Source: JAEUMG01 sp046349315
GTDB taxonomy: Bacteria; Pseudomonadota; Alphaproteobacteria; Rhizobiales; Aestuariivirgaceae
NCBI GenBank assembly: GCA_046349315.1
Contig: JAXMCQ010000003.1
Coordinates: forward strand, 124,001-188,000
Length of the DNA: 64,000 nucleotides
Direction: 5' to 3'
In this document: in pieces, positions 1 through 8,680 of the stretch
How positions within the stretch are numbered: position 1 is the first letter of the stretch
Layout of the letters: each line of letters opens with the position of its first letter
Program-made: the position numbers and the translations under genes
The notes under the pieces: model-generated
The model's database searches: none
What the model was told of the DNA's origin: nothing
The model's input: only the letters and a program-made list of their open reading frames with translations

Positions 1-346
1 CGTTCTCATTGACAACGAAATTGATGAGATAAGTCTGGATATCGACAATGGCCGAGCGGCGGCAGTTGTTCGGATCACCGGTCTGCGCCGTTTCCTTGGC
101 GAGGATCGGCTTCGGATAGGCGAGCGAGTAGCCGCGCGTCCACAGCACGTTCCACAGGAAGCTGACGTTCCAGACGATGAACAACAGAAGAAACACGATC
201 ACGCAGGCGCGCCAGGTAACCCGCCAGGCGCGCTTCGTCCGGCTTGCCGGGGCAATGGCTTCGGCGTCGGCCGGTGTCCTGAAGGCGAAGAGCTGACGTG
301 TCCAACGCTTCAGGCTATCGAACCAGCGTCCCAGCCTTTCAAACAT
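1..346 (-). CDS. Partial membrane protein, probable DUF2333 family
   Basis: This is the N-terminal 115 residues of a protein whose rest lies beyond the left edge. It begins at the ATG at 346, preceded by a GGGAGG ribosome site. A basic amphipathic N-terminus (MFERLGRWFDSLKRW) is followed by one strong membrane helix at about residues 49-65 and then a likely periplasmic part containing GYSLAYPKPIL and a Cys at about 95. This order, with Tyr-Pro-Lys-Pro after the helix, resembles alphaproteobacterial DUF2333 proteins, which have no known function. The L,D-transpeptidase gene starts its stop codon 24 bases downstream, so the two may be cotranscribed. The family call is from memory of the family pattern and is moderate; that it is a real single-pass protein is secure. 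Confidence 0.6.
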   Translation of the reverse strand, partial: MFERLGRWFDSLKRWTRQLFAFRTPADAEAIAPASRTKRAWRVTWRACVIVFLLLFIVWNVSFLWNVLWTRGYSLAYPKPILAKETAQTGDPNNCRRSAIVDIQTYLINFVVNEN

Positions 347-370
347 TCCGCCCTCCCCGCAGCCGATCGA

Positions 371-2041
371 TTATTCTTCGATCGGCGCGTTCGCGGCAAC
401 GTCGGCTTGGTCAGCCGGGAGGCTGCCCGAAAGTGCCGCAGCGAGCTGGCGATCACGGTTATACACATCGCGGCGGAAATTGACCGCGCCGTCCTTATTC
501 ACCCAGGCGGTGAGATAGGTGACGTGGACGGGAATCGGCTTTTCCAAATTCACGACCCGTTGTTTACCGGTCGCGACCGCGACATCGATACGCGAACGAT
601 CCCAGCCCTGACCCGCAAGCAGGAGGGCGGCCAGATCGAGCGGGTCCTGGACGCGCATGCAGCCATGGCTGAAGACGCGCAGATCCTTATCGAACAGGCT
701 CTTCGCTGGCGTATCATGCAGATAGACGTTGAAGCGGTTCGGGAACATGAACTTCACCCGGCCCAGCGCATTCTTGCCGCCCGCGTCCTGACGCAGCGAA
801 TAAGGCATGCGGTTCAGCGACTTCCAGTTCACGCTATAGGGATTGACCTCGGCAGCATCGTCTCCCGCGCCGGCGAAGATACGAATGTTCTGGCGCTTGA
901 GATAGCCCGGGTCCTGCTTGAGCTTCGGCAGGTATTCCTTATTCGCAATGGATGAGGGCACGTTCCAATAGGGGTTGATGACGATGTATTTCATCTTCTC
1001 GGAGAAGACCGGCGTGCGGCTGTAGGGCTTGCCGACCACGAGCTTTGCCGTGTGTATCGTCTTGTCGTTCTTGACCACCTTCAATTCCTGGTCGGCGACA
1101 TTGACGAAGATATAGTAGTCGCCGAGATCATCATCCATCCAGCGGCGGCGCTCAAGGTTGAGCTCCATCTGACGGATGCGATCGGCGATCGGGATATTCA
1201 TTGCTTCAAGCGTGTTGTCGGCGATGACGCCGTCATCGGTGAGCCCGTGGCGTGCTTGGAAGCGTTTCACGGCTTCGACCAGATCAGCACCGTAAAAATC
1301 TCCATCCCCCTTGGCATCGGCAGGAAGATCGCCGGTCACCATCAATCGCTGGCGCAGGATTGGGATGCGCTTATCGGTCATATCCGGCTTGAGCGTCGGC
1401 CCCTTGGGGATCGTTGGCCAGCCGCCCTTCTTTTCAATCTCGCGGTACTGGGCAAGGGCCAGCTTCAAGCGATAATATTCGCGGGTCTGGGGCTCGAGCG
1501 TGCTCACATATTCGGAAATGCTCTCCGTGACCTCGGCGCCGTCGATGAGCGTCAGAGGCCCGAGTTCCTTGGCCATGATGGCGTTTTCGGCGCTCGCCGT
1601 TTTTGGAACCACGCGACCGCGGTTGATATCGCGGCCGAAATCGATGAAGGCGCGGCTGAGGAGTAGTTCGAGTTCGGCAAGTTCGCGCGGGCTGGTTGCG
1701 CCCATGCGCTTCTCGATTTCGGCGACGCGATAATTGGCTGGATTGAGGCCCATCTCATTAGCGGCCTTAAAGACCGCAAGAGCTTCCTTGGCCTTTGCCT
1801 TGGGACCGTTGTCGCGCACCCAGATCGGCTTATAGTCGCGGTCGGCAGCGTAGAAGACATAGACTTCGATGATGCGCTCATCATTGTCCTCGTTGCCGAT
1901 CGAAGGCTCGCCGCTATCGATGATGGTTTTTAGCTCGGCGGCGACCTTGTCATTGTCGGCCGCCACGGCGTGCGGGGCGCCCATCATGAACATGAAAGCG
2001 AAGGCCCAGGCACAGACGACCGACCACAGCGAGAACTTCAT
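371..2041 (-). CDS. L,D-transpeptidase, YcbB/LdtD-like (YkuD domain with peptidoglycan-binding domain)
   Basis: A 556-residue periplasmic enzyme predicted to make 3-3 cross-links in peptidoglycan. The start is placed at ATG 2041, seven bases after GGAG, which puts a signal peptide (MKFSLWSVVCAWAFAF) at the N-terminus; an in-frame start 15 codons upstream would bury it. Order: signal peptide, a helical region of about 200 residues typical of the long YcbB group, a peptidoglycan-binding domain (AVKRFQARHGLTDDGVI), then the YkuD domain with catalytic SHGCMRVQ (Cys at about 461) and an upstream His in YLHDTP. The long, three-part layout matches LdtD/YcbB rather than short YkuD proteins. Two other L,D-transpeptidases occur in this window, so 3-3 cross-linking or lipoprotein attachment is probably important here. 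Confidence 0.92.
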   Translation of the reverse strand: MKFSLWSVVCAWAFAFMFMMGAPHAVAADNDKVAAELKTIIDSGEPSIGNEDNDERIIEVYVFYAADRDYKPIWVRDNGPKAKAKEALAVFKAANEMGLNPANYRVAEIEKRMGATSPRELAELELLLSRAFIDFGRDINRGRVVPKTASAENAIMAKELGPLTLIDGAEVTESISEYVSTLEPQTREYYRLKLALAQYREIEKKGGWPTIPKGPTLKPDMTDKRIPILRQRLMVTGDLPADAKGDGDFYGADLVEAVKRFQARHGLTDDGVIADNTLEAMNIPIADRIRQMELNLERRRWMDDDLGDYYIFVNVADQELKVVKNDKTIHTAKLVVGKPYSRTPVFSEKMKYIVINPYWNVPSSIANKEYLPKLKQDPGYLKRQNIRIFAGAGDDAAEVNPYSVNWKSLNRMPYSLRQDAGGKNALGRVKFMFPNRFNVYLHDTPAKSLFDKDLRVFSHGCMRVQDPLDLAALLLAGQGWDRSRIDVAVATGKQRVVNLEKPIPVHVTYLTAWVNKDGAVNFRRDVYNRDRQLAAALSGSLPADQADVAANAPIEE

Positions 2042-2224
2042 GCCCATTCTCCGGAAATCCTTGATCTTTATCTCTAATTTGCCCACGAGGGTGCCGGTAA
2101 GGTCAAGTTACAAGCACCTGACGAGTCGGCTTTCGCCACACAGTAAGCGCCAGTATGCATAAAATGTGGCGGTGGCTGGTCCGGCTGCTGGAGGGTGCTT
2201 GCCACGGGCACGGGGAGGAGTCGA

Positions 2225-3811
2225 GTGGCGAAGGAACGCCCTGTCGATATTGTGATCGTGGGAACGGGCATGGGAGGCGCGGCCTTTGCCTGGCAAATGT
2301 CGCGGCTTGCCCCAAAGCTCAAAATTTTATGCCTTGAGCGCGGCAAATGGCTCAAGCCCGACGCAATGCGGGCGGCCTCCCCCGATTGGCAAAGTGCCGC
2401 TCTCGGTGCTTGGGCGACCTCTCCCAATGCGCGATTGGCAGCGGGCGGCAATCCTTGGTCGGCAGATTATGCGATTGACGACGGCGAGTCGCCATTGAAG
2501 CCGCTCATGTGGAATGGCGTCGGTGGTTCGAGCGTCAATTGGGCGGCGCATTTTCCGCGGATGAAACCGTCCGATTTCAAGACGCATAGCCTCGACGGCG
2601 TCGGTATCGACTGGCCCTATTCCTACGCCGACCTCGAGCCGTTCTACGATCTCAATGATGTCATGACGGGGGTCTGCGGTTTAGACGGTGATCCCGCCTA
2701 TCCTCCCAAGAGCAAGCGGTCCACGCCACCCCTGCCGATCGGGAAAGCCGGTGAGCGGGCAGGTCAAGCCTTCAATAAACTCGGCTGGCATTGGTGGCCC
2801 GTCGATGCGGCCATCAACACCGCTCCTTATGGCGGCCGGGGCGCGTGCAATAATTGCGGTCCCTGCCTGCTTGGTTGCATGCGCGGAGCCAAATCCTCCT
2901 GCGACCTAACCTACCTTCCGGCTGCCATGGCAAACGGAGTTGAGGTTCGCAGCGAATGCCTCGTCCAGCGGGTAGTCGTCGAAAATGGCCGCGCGACGGG
3001 TGTCATCTACGCCGACGCCGCAGGGCTTCTGCACGAGCAACCCGCCACGTTCATCGTCGTCGCGGCAAATGGAATCGGTACGACACGGTTGCTGCTTGCC
3101 TCCGGCCTTGGCCGCGATCCGGCTAGTGTGTTGGGACGGTACCTGATGATGCATCCTGTGGCCTATGCGAGAGGGCTTTTCGACGATGTGCTCGATGGCC
3201 CGGCGGGACCCGTCGGCGCGGCGCTCTACAGCCATGAGTTCTATGAGACAGACGTTTCACGCGGGTTTGCGCGCGGATTTCAGATCCAGGTCACGCGCGA
3301 AAACTCACCCCTGGCGCAAGCGCTGAGGTTATCACCCGCCTGGGGCGCGAGAGCGCAGCGCGATTTAGCGGAAGAGTTTCATCACTCGATGGTCTTGATG
3401 ATCGTAACCGAGGATCTGCCCGACCCCGACAATCGCGTCACACTATTGGACAAGATCGAGACGGATGGCCTGCCCGGCGTGAAGATGCGCTACGCCGTTT
3501 CAGACAACACCAAGGCGATGATCGATTGGGGATATGGCCGCACCAGCGACATCCTCAAAGCTGCCGGTGCAAAGCGCGAAATCCGCGCTCCGTTGCCGCC
3601 GATGACGGGATGGCATTTGCTCGGCACGGCGCGCATGGGCGACGACCCGAGGAGGTCCTTCGTCGATGCCAGCGGTCGATGTCATGAGGTCGCAGGACTG
3701 ATCGTCGCTGATGGCAGCGTCATGCCGACAGTCGGCGCGGTCAATCCGGGATCGACGATCGGCGCCATGGCGCTGAAAATGGCAAGCGAACTGGCGGAGG
3801 AGATCGCGTGA
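2225..3811 (+). CDS. GMC-family FAD-dependent oxidoreductase
   Basis: A 528-residue GMC flavoprotein related to gluconate/sugar dehydrogenase large subunits, expected to oxidise an alcohol or sugar hydroxyl. The chosen start is GTG 2225, six bases after GGGGAGG; an in-frame GTG at 2195 would add ten residues before the FAD fold. The dinucleotide-binding motif VIVGTGMGGAAFAW lies at the very N-terminus, so there is no signal peptide. A Cys-rich stretch (CNNCGPCLLGC, about residues 214-224) is typical of the subgroup. The C-terminal GMC motif includes GWHLLGTARMGDDP, then VADGSVMPT and NPGSTIGAMAL. The next gene overlaps by four bases and encodes its likely small partner. Substrate cannot be told. 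Confidence 0.9.
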   Translation: MAKERPVDIVIVGTGMGGAAFAWQMSRLAPKLKILCLERGKWLKPDAMRAASPDWQSAALGAWATSPNARLAAGGNPWSADYAIDDGESPLKPLMWNGVGGSSVNWAAHFPRMKPSDFKTHSLDGVGIDWPYSYADLEPFYDLNDVMTGVCGLDGDPAYPPKSKRSTPPLPIGKAGERAGQAFNKLGWHWWPVDAAINTAPYGGRGACNNCGPCLLGCMRGAKSSCDLTYLPAAMANGVEVRSECLVQRVVVENGRATGVIYADAAGLLHEQPATFIVVAANGIGTTRLLLASGLGRDPASVLGRYLMMHPVAYARGLFDDVLDGPAGPVGAALYSHEFYETDVSRGFARGFQIQVTRENSPLAQALRLSPAWGARAQRDLAEEFHHSMVLMIVTEDLPDPDNRVTLLDKIETDGLPGVKMRYAVSDNTKAMIDWGYGRTSDILKAAGAKREIRAPLPPMTGWHLLGTARMGDDPRRSFVDASGRCHEVAGLIVADGSVMPTVGAVNPGSTIGAMALKMASELAEEIA

Positions 3812-4242
3812 GTTCCAGCAAATTTCTCGCCACCCTGGTGGACAGTATCGCACCGGGCGGGGTGGCGACCGAGGCGGTGACACTGCCTCCCGCCAGCCTG
3901 GTGGGGTGTGATCTCGCGCTCGCCGCGGCGATGAGCGGTAGTTCAAATCTGCGGGCGATCGTCGAGGTCATCGCGGAGCGTGCCGGCAGCGCAGAGGCTT
4001 TCGTCGGTAGCAAGGCGTCAGTCCGCGCTGACAATCTCGAAACAGTCCAACGCGATCGACCAGACCAGTTTGCCAGCCTGGTGACCGTCACGCAGGCGCA
4101 TTACTACACCCACCCGCAGGTGCTCGCGGCGCTCAACTGGCCAGCACGCCCCCCGCAGCCCGCTGGCCACGCACTACCGCCCTTTGACGAAGGCCTGCTT
4201 GCACCTGTGAGGGCCCGCGGCGCGATATGGAGGGAATGCTAG
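3808..4242 (+). CDS. Small partner protein of the GMC oxidoreductase
   Basis: A 144-residue protein whose GTG start overlaps the stop of the GMC oxidoreductase in a GTGA arrangement, with GGAGG just upstream, so the pair is translationally coupled. It is a mostly helical soluble protein without a signal peptide. The C-terminus (YTHPQVLAALNWPARPPQPAG, then VRARGAIWRE) looks like the tail of small proteins often found next to GMC dehydrogenases, comparable in role to the gluconate dehydrogenase gamma subunit. The role as partner subunit is inferred from context. Its stop codon sits in a CTAG palindrome shared with the stop of the convergent 33-codon gene. Confidence 0.65.
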   Translation: MSSSKFLATLVDSIAPGGVATEAVTLPPASLVGCDLALAAAMSGSSNLRAIVEVIAERAGSAEAFVGSKASVRADNLETVQRDRPDQFASLVTVTQAHYYTHPQVLAALNWPARPPQPAGHALPPFDEGLLAPVRARGAIWREC

Positions 4243-4340
4243 CTCTTGCGCGTTTTGCGCTCGGCCCAAGCCAAGACCAGCGCAAAGCTGATAAAGGCAA
4301 TACAAACGATGGCGACAACGAGGAGACTCTCAGTGGGCAT
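4239..4340 (-). CDS. 33-residue single-pass membrane protein
   Basis: A very short gene read from ATG 4340 with an AGGGAAG ribosome site. The product is MPTESLL followed by one hydrophobic helix (about residues 6-25) and a basic end, AERKTRKS. Tiny proteins of this shape, with an acidic start, one helix and an AWA(D/E)xxTR tail, recur in alphaproteobacteria without known function. The stop overlaps the stop of the convergent upstream gene by four bases through a CTAG palindrome. The coding call rests on the membrane helix, the ribosome site and the resemblance to that group. Confidence 0.6.
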   Translation of the reverse strand: MPTESLLVVAIVCIAFISFALVLAWAERKTRKS

Positions 4341-4441
4341 GACGGCTTCCCTTGGATCGGAATTTCTCGTAGCGCTACGCGGGACAACTGAACCTTGATC
4401 CAGATCAATCGCGTGGAATGTGTACTTGAAATGTGGCGCCG

Positions 4442-5905
4442 ATGAATATTGTCCTCCAGACCTCGACAATCATCGCCGTCATCCATCTCGCGATAATGCT
4501 GGCCATTGCGATCCGTGTGATCATGCGCAGGCCGGCGCGTGGAGTCGCGCTGGCCTGGTTGCTGCTTGTCTCGGTGTTCCCGATCGGCGGCGCCGTGATC
4601 TACATGCTTATCGGAGAAAGGCGGATCAGCCCGCGCAGGATAAGGGAAATTGATCAGTTGCGGATCGACTATCGCCGCATCTCCAATTCCGAAATCCCCG
4701 CCCGCCTGATGGAAATCGACTGGTCACGGCATCTCCCGGCAGCGAAGGGGTTGGATCGCGTGGGCCGCCATCTCGTCGGCAGCCCGACTGTTCATGGCAC
4801 ACGTTTCACGCTCCTGTCCGATACGCAGGATATTCTCAAAGCTATCAGCCGCGACATCGATGGTGCCCAAAACAGCATCATGATGGAATTCTATATCTGG
4901 AATGAGGGTGGCACCGCCGATGAGATCGTTGAGGCCTTGATCCGCGCCGCCGCGCGGGGCGTTCAATGCCGCGTTCTCGTCGACGCCCTAGGTTCACGCC
5001 CCTGGTGGAAATGCGATCAGCCGCAGCGCCTGCGCGATGCCGGAGTACAGTTAGTCGAAGCGTTGCGCGTAGGGGTCCTAAGGAGCGTGATCGGGCGTGC
5101 CGATGTTCGGCTGCACCGGAAGATTATTGTCGTCGATGGCAAGATCGCTTGGACCGGCAGTATGAATCTCGTCGATCCGCGCTACTTCAAACAGGATGCG
5201 GGTGTCGGCGAATGGGTCGACGCGATGGTCCGGCTCGAGGGCGCGGCGGTTGTTCCACTTGGGATCGTGATGCTCGGCGATTGGGTACTCGAAACCGGGG
5301 AAGCGATGCATGATGCGATCCTCAGCGCAGGATTACACCTCGCGCGGCCGGAGGGCGAAGCCGATATTCAGGTCATTCCTTCGGGGCCAGGCCTCACCGA
5401 TGACGGTTTGCTGCAGATGCTGCTTGGGATCATCAACGCGGCAGAAAGCGAGATCGTCATCACCACGCCCTACCTCGTGCCCGACGATTCATTGATCCTC
5501 GCCCTGCGAGGCGCCGCGGCACGCGGGGTGAGGGTCTCGATCATCCTGCCGGAAAAAGTCGACTCCTTGCTGACACGCTATGCGAGCCGTTCCTATTACG
5601 ATGAACTGCTCGATATCGGCGTGATGATCTATCTCTATCGCGGTGGACTGTTGCACACGAAATCGATCACCACCGATCGTGCACTATCGATGTTCGGCAC
5701 CGTCAATCTCGACATGCGTAGCCTTTGGCTCAATTACGAGGTTGCCCTCTTTGTCTATGACGCAGAATTCGCCAATGCGCTCCTCGCTCTGCAGCAGAGC
5801 TACATTGCACAATCAGAGCGACTTGACCCCGAAGCGTGGCGGGCGCGATCCTTCGGCCAGCGCTTCATGGATAATACGCTCAGGCTTGCGAGCCCGCTTT
5901 TGTGA
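4442..5905 (+). CDS. cls: Cardiolipin synthase (phospholipase D superfamily)
   Basis: A 487-residue inner-membrane enzyme that joins phosphatidyl groups to form cardiolipin. Two N-terminal membrane helices (about residues 5-22 and 34-54) precede two phospholipase D domains. The catalytic HKD motifs are RLHRKIIVVDGKIAWTGS and LLHTKSITTDRALSMFGT, each followed by the expected Asn in SMNL or TVNLD. Length matches the bacterial ClsA type. The ATG at 4442 is used; a GTG at 4433 would add three residues. It stands alone between unrelated genes. Confidence 0.93.
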   Translation: MNIVLQTSTIIAVIHLAIMLAIAIRVIMRRPARGVALAWLLLVSVFPIGGAVIYMLIGERRISPRRIREIDQLRIDYRRISNSEIPARLMEIDWSRHLPAAKGLDRVGRHLVGSPTVHGTRFTLLSDTQDILKAISRDIDGAQNSIMMEFYIWNEGGTADEIVEALIRAAARGVQCRVLVDALGSRPWWKCDQPQRLRDAGVQLVEALRVGVLRSVIGRADVRLHRKIIVVDGKIAWTGSMNLVDPRYFKQDAGVGEWVDAMVRLEGAAVVPLGIVMLGDWVLETGEAMHDAILSAGLHLARPEGEADIQVIPSGPGLTDDGLLQMLLGIINAAESEIVITTPYLVPDDSLILALRGAAARGVRVSIILPEKVDSLLTRYASRSYYDELLDIGVMIYLYRGGLLHTKSITTDRALSMFGTVNLDMRSLWLNYEVALFVYDAEFANALLALQQSYIAQSERLDPEAWRARSFGQRFMDNTLRLASPLL

Positions 5906-5929
5906 GCGGACTCGCGCATGATATGCGTA

Positions 5930-6409
5930 TTAGTTGGCCGGCTTCAGGGTTATTGTCGTGACGCCGCCGGCAACATTAATGCCGACCTGGCCTTCAATGG
6001 AAATCGGCTGGAGGACGAAGGAGCGGCCGGTCCCGCCGATCAATACATTGGCTCCGCCACCGACGCCGATCGAGGCATTGGCAGTGAGGCCGGCATAGGT
6101 TCCCGCCAAGGCGCCTTGCGGAACGCTATGCTGGGCCGCCAGCACCGCCCAGACCATGACACCACCAGCGGTGGCTCCAAGCGTGATGCCGACCTCTTCG
6201 ATCTTGCCAGTATAGATGTCGGGCGGCCCAACCTTGTCACTCTTGAACGTGCAGGTCATCGTCTGCTTTTCGACGAAGATAAGCCCAACGCCGCCAGACA
6301 CATCACACTCAAGCGTGCCGGCCCGCACCGTGGTATTGGCAGAAGCCGCATTCATCATAATCCCCAGTGCAGTAATCGCACCGGCCATCGCGATCGCCAG
6401 TTTCTTCAT
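5930..6409 (-). CDS. DUF992 family secreted protein
   Basis: A 159-residue exported protein starting with a clear signal peptide (MKKLAIAMAGAITALGIM, cleavage after about ASA). The mature part contains the Cys-containing beginning TVRAGTLECDVSGGVG, a second Cys in MTCTFKS, and a Gly/Ala-rich region with a hydrophobic stretch. The pattern of TLxCxVSGGxG, QxMTCxF and YxGxI matches DUF992, common and uncharacterised in Hyphomicrobiales. Probably an outer-membrane-associated beta-rich protein; function unknown. It converges on cls with 24 bases between the stop codons. Confidence 0.85.
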   Translation of the reverse strand: MKKLAIAMAGAITALGIMMNAASANTTVRAGTLECDVSGGVGLIFVEKQTMTCTFKSDKVGPPDIYTGKIEEVGITLGATAGGVMVWAVLAAQHSVPQGALAGTYAGLTANASIGVGGGANVLIGGTGRSFVLQPISIEGQVGINVAGGVTTITLKPAN

Positions 6410-6498
6410 CGATCAACTCCCTTCACATAAAATTTTCAGTAACGCGCGAATCTCGGATGGGAGTTTTCGGCCAAGAAACACGCTATTTCAAGCGGCAA

Positions 6499-6912
6499 TC
6501 ACTTCGCAAGGTGATAGGTCAGAGCAAGCGCGATGCAGTGTCGCAATTCTGGTTCCGGAATGGGTCTGCCAAGCTTGAAGTGAAGGGCGCGATTGCCTTC
6601 GAAATTGAAGGTCCTTGGATAGAGTTCCCGGAATCGCGAAACCAAGTCCGTCTGGCAGTGGAAATAGGCGGCGTATGAATTCTCCTGCGCACGGACCGCA
6701 TCAATCCGAATCGTGCTGCCCGATCTGGACTTGTTGGTCAGATAGGCTGGTTGCTGCCACTTCAGGCATTCTGAAAGATCTCCCACTCCTTCTGTTCGCG
6801 CGGCAGTCGAATAGATCAACTTGCGCAAATCAAGCAGCGCAGTGCGCAATGGCGGAGCATAGGCATCAAACACGGCCTTGACGGCTGGATCGGCAAAGGG
6901 CGGGCTCTTCAT
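6499..6912 (-). CDS. DUF1801 domain protein
   Basis: A 137-residue cytosolic protein. It starts with PPFADPAVKAVFDAYAP, contains KWQQPAYLT in the middle and a Gly-free aromatic stretch (YAAYFHCQTDLVSRFRELYP). This layout is that of DUF1801 (YdhG-like) proteins, a small alpha/beta fold of unknown role sometimes linked to stress responses. ATG 6912 follows a GAGG ribosome site. It stands alone, about 60 bases from the following metallo-hydrolase gene on the same strand. Confidence 0.8.
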   Translation of the reverse strand: MKSPPFADPAVKAVFDAYAPPLRTALLDLRKLIYSTAARTEGVGDLSECLKWQQPAYLTNKSRSGSTIRIDAVRAQENSYAAYFHCQTDLVSRFRELYPRTFNFEGNRALHFKLGRPIPEPELRHCIALALTYHLAK

Positions 6913-6974
6913 TGCAAAACCTCGTCGGGGACCGCCTAAGACATGCCAATGACAGGAAGCGTCAGCAATGGGAT

Positions 6975-7808
6975 TCAGGTTTCGGAGTCGGCAGGTCCAT
7001 GTCCGGTCACTGCTTCGATGTAGCGCTGCGCCGAACGCGCAACGCTCGCCTTGCCGTCGCTCGCGATTACGCGATCCCAGAAAGCGCCGTAAATGCGGTC
7101 AAACGCGAAGGGCCTGAGCCGATCGACGATTCGCGCGACGACGGCGGGCGAGAGCGGCATGTAGTTCGGATAGCTGCGCATGAAACTGACATGACGATTG
7201 TCAGCGGCGACCTGCAATATGTCTCCTGAGAGCAGCACGCCGGTGCCCTTCGCACCGGCGGTCCAATGGAGCACCGTCCCGCCCGCGAAATGGCCGCCGC
7301 ACCTGATGAGCGTGACACCAGGAAGGATCGTGCGAGCATCACCTTCCCAGAACACGACATTGCCATCGGTTCGCATGGCCCATTGGCGATCGGCCTCATG
7401 AAGCAGGATCGGAACATCGCCAAAGGCACTGCTCCACGAGATCATGCCGGAATAGTAATGGGGATGTGAGATCGCGATCGCCTTGAGGCCGCCCCACGCC
7501 ATGATGCGATCGCGCATGGCGTCATCTATCAGCGAGATGCAGTCCCAGAGAACATTGCCGGCAGGCGTGCGGACGAGAAGCGCGCGCTGGCCAATCGCGA
7601 AACTGGGATCCACGCCGATTCCGATCAGGTCCGGTTCCTGTTCCTTCGCTACTAAGCGATGCGACTGCGCCAGGGTTTCGGAATCCGTCCACTGCTGACC
7701 GCCGACCGGAAGGTACTGACGCTCATCGAGACAGATCGGACAGCTTGGTGGAGGCGCATCCGACGGTGGGTATTCCGTTCCGCATGTCTTGCAGATGAAA
7801 ACACGCAT
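6975..7808 (-). CDS. Metallo-beta-lactamase-fold protein with N-terminal zinc ribbon
   Basis: A 277-residue protein. The first 30 residues form a rubredoxin-like metal knuckle: CKTCGTEYPPSDAPPPSCPIC. The rest is a metallo-beta-lactamase fold. The metal motif is degenerate: HPHYYSG stands where HxHxDH is expected, so the Asp and third His are missing, while GGHFAGGTVLHW and LLSGDIL keep later ligands. This degenerate variety occurs as a subfamily of its own. A hydrolase with altered metal binding, or a non-catalytic protein, are both possible. Substrate unknown. Confidence 0.8.
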   Translation of the reverse strand: MRVFICKTCGTEYPPSDAPPPSCPICLDERQYLPVGGQQWTDSETLAQSHRLVAKEQEPDLIGIGVDPSFAIGQRALLVRTPAGNVLWDCISLIDDAMRDRIMAWGGLKAIAISHPHYYSGMISWSSAFGDVPILLHEADRQWAMRTDGNVVFWEGDARTILPGVTLIRCGGHFAGGTVLHWTAGAKGTGVLLSGDILQVAADNRHVSFMRSYPNYMPLSPAVVARIVDRLRPFAFDRIYGAFWDRVIASDGKASVARSAQRYIEAVTGHGPADSET

Positions 7809-7888
7809 CGGATTTTAGCAACCGGGGCTTGCAGAAGAGACAGCAAGAGGTAACACTGCCCGCAGCAAATCAGACAAGAAGGTCATCC

Positions 7889-8119
7889 ATGACAGCGCGA
7901 CCCTTTTCATATCCGTCATGGAAACCCGTTCTGGCCGTGCTCCTTGGCGGCTTCATTTTCGCCGTGTCTCCGAGCCCCTCGCAGGCAACTGTCTATGGCT
8001 GCAGCATCGCGGGCCAGTGGCAGTGTTATCCAAGCCCGCAGCGATGCTACAAGAACGCCTCATACCTCGCGGTCGTCAAATTTCCGAATTACCAAGCCTG
8101 CAAAGCGCGAAGCAAATAA
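7889..8119 (+). CDS. Small secreted cysteine-containing protein
   Basis: A 76-residue protein starting at ATG 7889 behind an AAGAAGG ribosome site; earlier in-frame starts would place the signal peptide internally. The signal peptide spans about residues 1-33 (VLAVLLGGFIFAV, then SQA). The mature 43 residues contain four Cys (GCS, WQCYP, QRCYK, YQACK), enough for two disulfides. I do not recognise the family. It is divergent from the upstream metallo-hydrolase gene and ends 21 bases from the convergent next gene. Confidence 0.6.
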   Translation: MTARPFSYPSWKPVLAVLLGGFIFAVSPSPSQATVYGCSIAGQWQCYPSPQRCYKNASYLAVVKFPNYQACKARSK

Positions 8120-8140
8120 AGCGAGACTACTTCCAGTTTC

Positions 8141-8407
8141 CTAGATGCACTTTTCCTTACGTTGTTCGCGCTGCGCCTCGTGCTTGCGTTGCTTGAATAC
8201 CTGCTTCTCGTTCCAGGCTTCCTGGTCAGGCTCGATCAACCGCGGATGGAGATAGATCGTGCTGATATTGGCGCGCGCCTCGTCGCGGGCAAGTTCCAGG
8301 CAATAATCGTAACTATAACCGGGAGCCGCGTAGTCGATATCTGCTGCCTGGGTCGCCGCCCCGCCTAAGGTCGCGATCGCCAAGACAAGTGCCAACCGTA
8401 CGCGCAT
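8141..8407 (-). CDS. Small secreted protein, unknown
   Basis: An 88-residue protein with a signal peptide (MRVRLALVLAIATLGGAA, cleavage near TQA) and a charged, mostly helical mature part with two Cys (YDYCLELARDEARAN and the terminal KEKCI). The C-terminal half is rich in Lys, Arg, Glu and Gln. No family is recognised. An AGGAGGGC ribosome site precedes the ATG at 8407. It is convergent with the preceding small secreted protein gene. Bases 8408-8680 upstream hold no recognisable gene and probably contain its promoter and that of the next gene. Confidence 0.55.
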   Translation of the reverse strand: MRVRLALVLAIATLGGAATQAADIDYAAPGYSYDYCLELARDEARANISTIYLHPRLIEPDQEAWNEKQVFKQRKHEAQREQRKEKCI

Positions 8408-8680
8408 CGGAGCCCTCCTCGCGAAACATTCGAATCGAAGGTTTCAGATTACGCCAAGCTCCAGGACTTGAGTAGCCGGATTCGGCTGCAGGCCGTCGCG
8501 ACGTGGGGAGAGGTCGGATATCGCTATCGACCTGGTTCCAGGAACGATTTATCGCTTCCAAATCGCATGTCATGTGCGGTTCAGGGGAGCGGCTTTGGTG
8601 CCTATCGGAGCCTAAAATTCTCAAATATTGATCGAACCACCGCGGGGCGTTAGGAATCCAACCTACAGGGGGCGGTGCCG

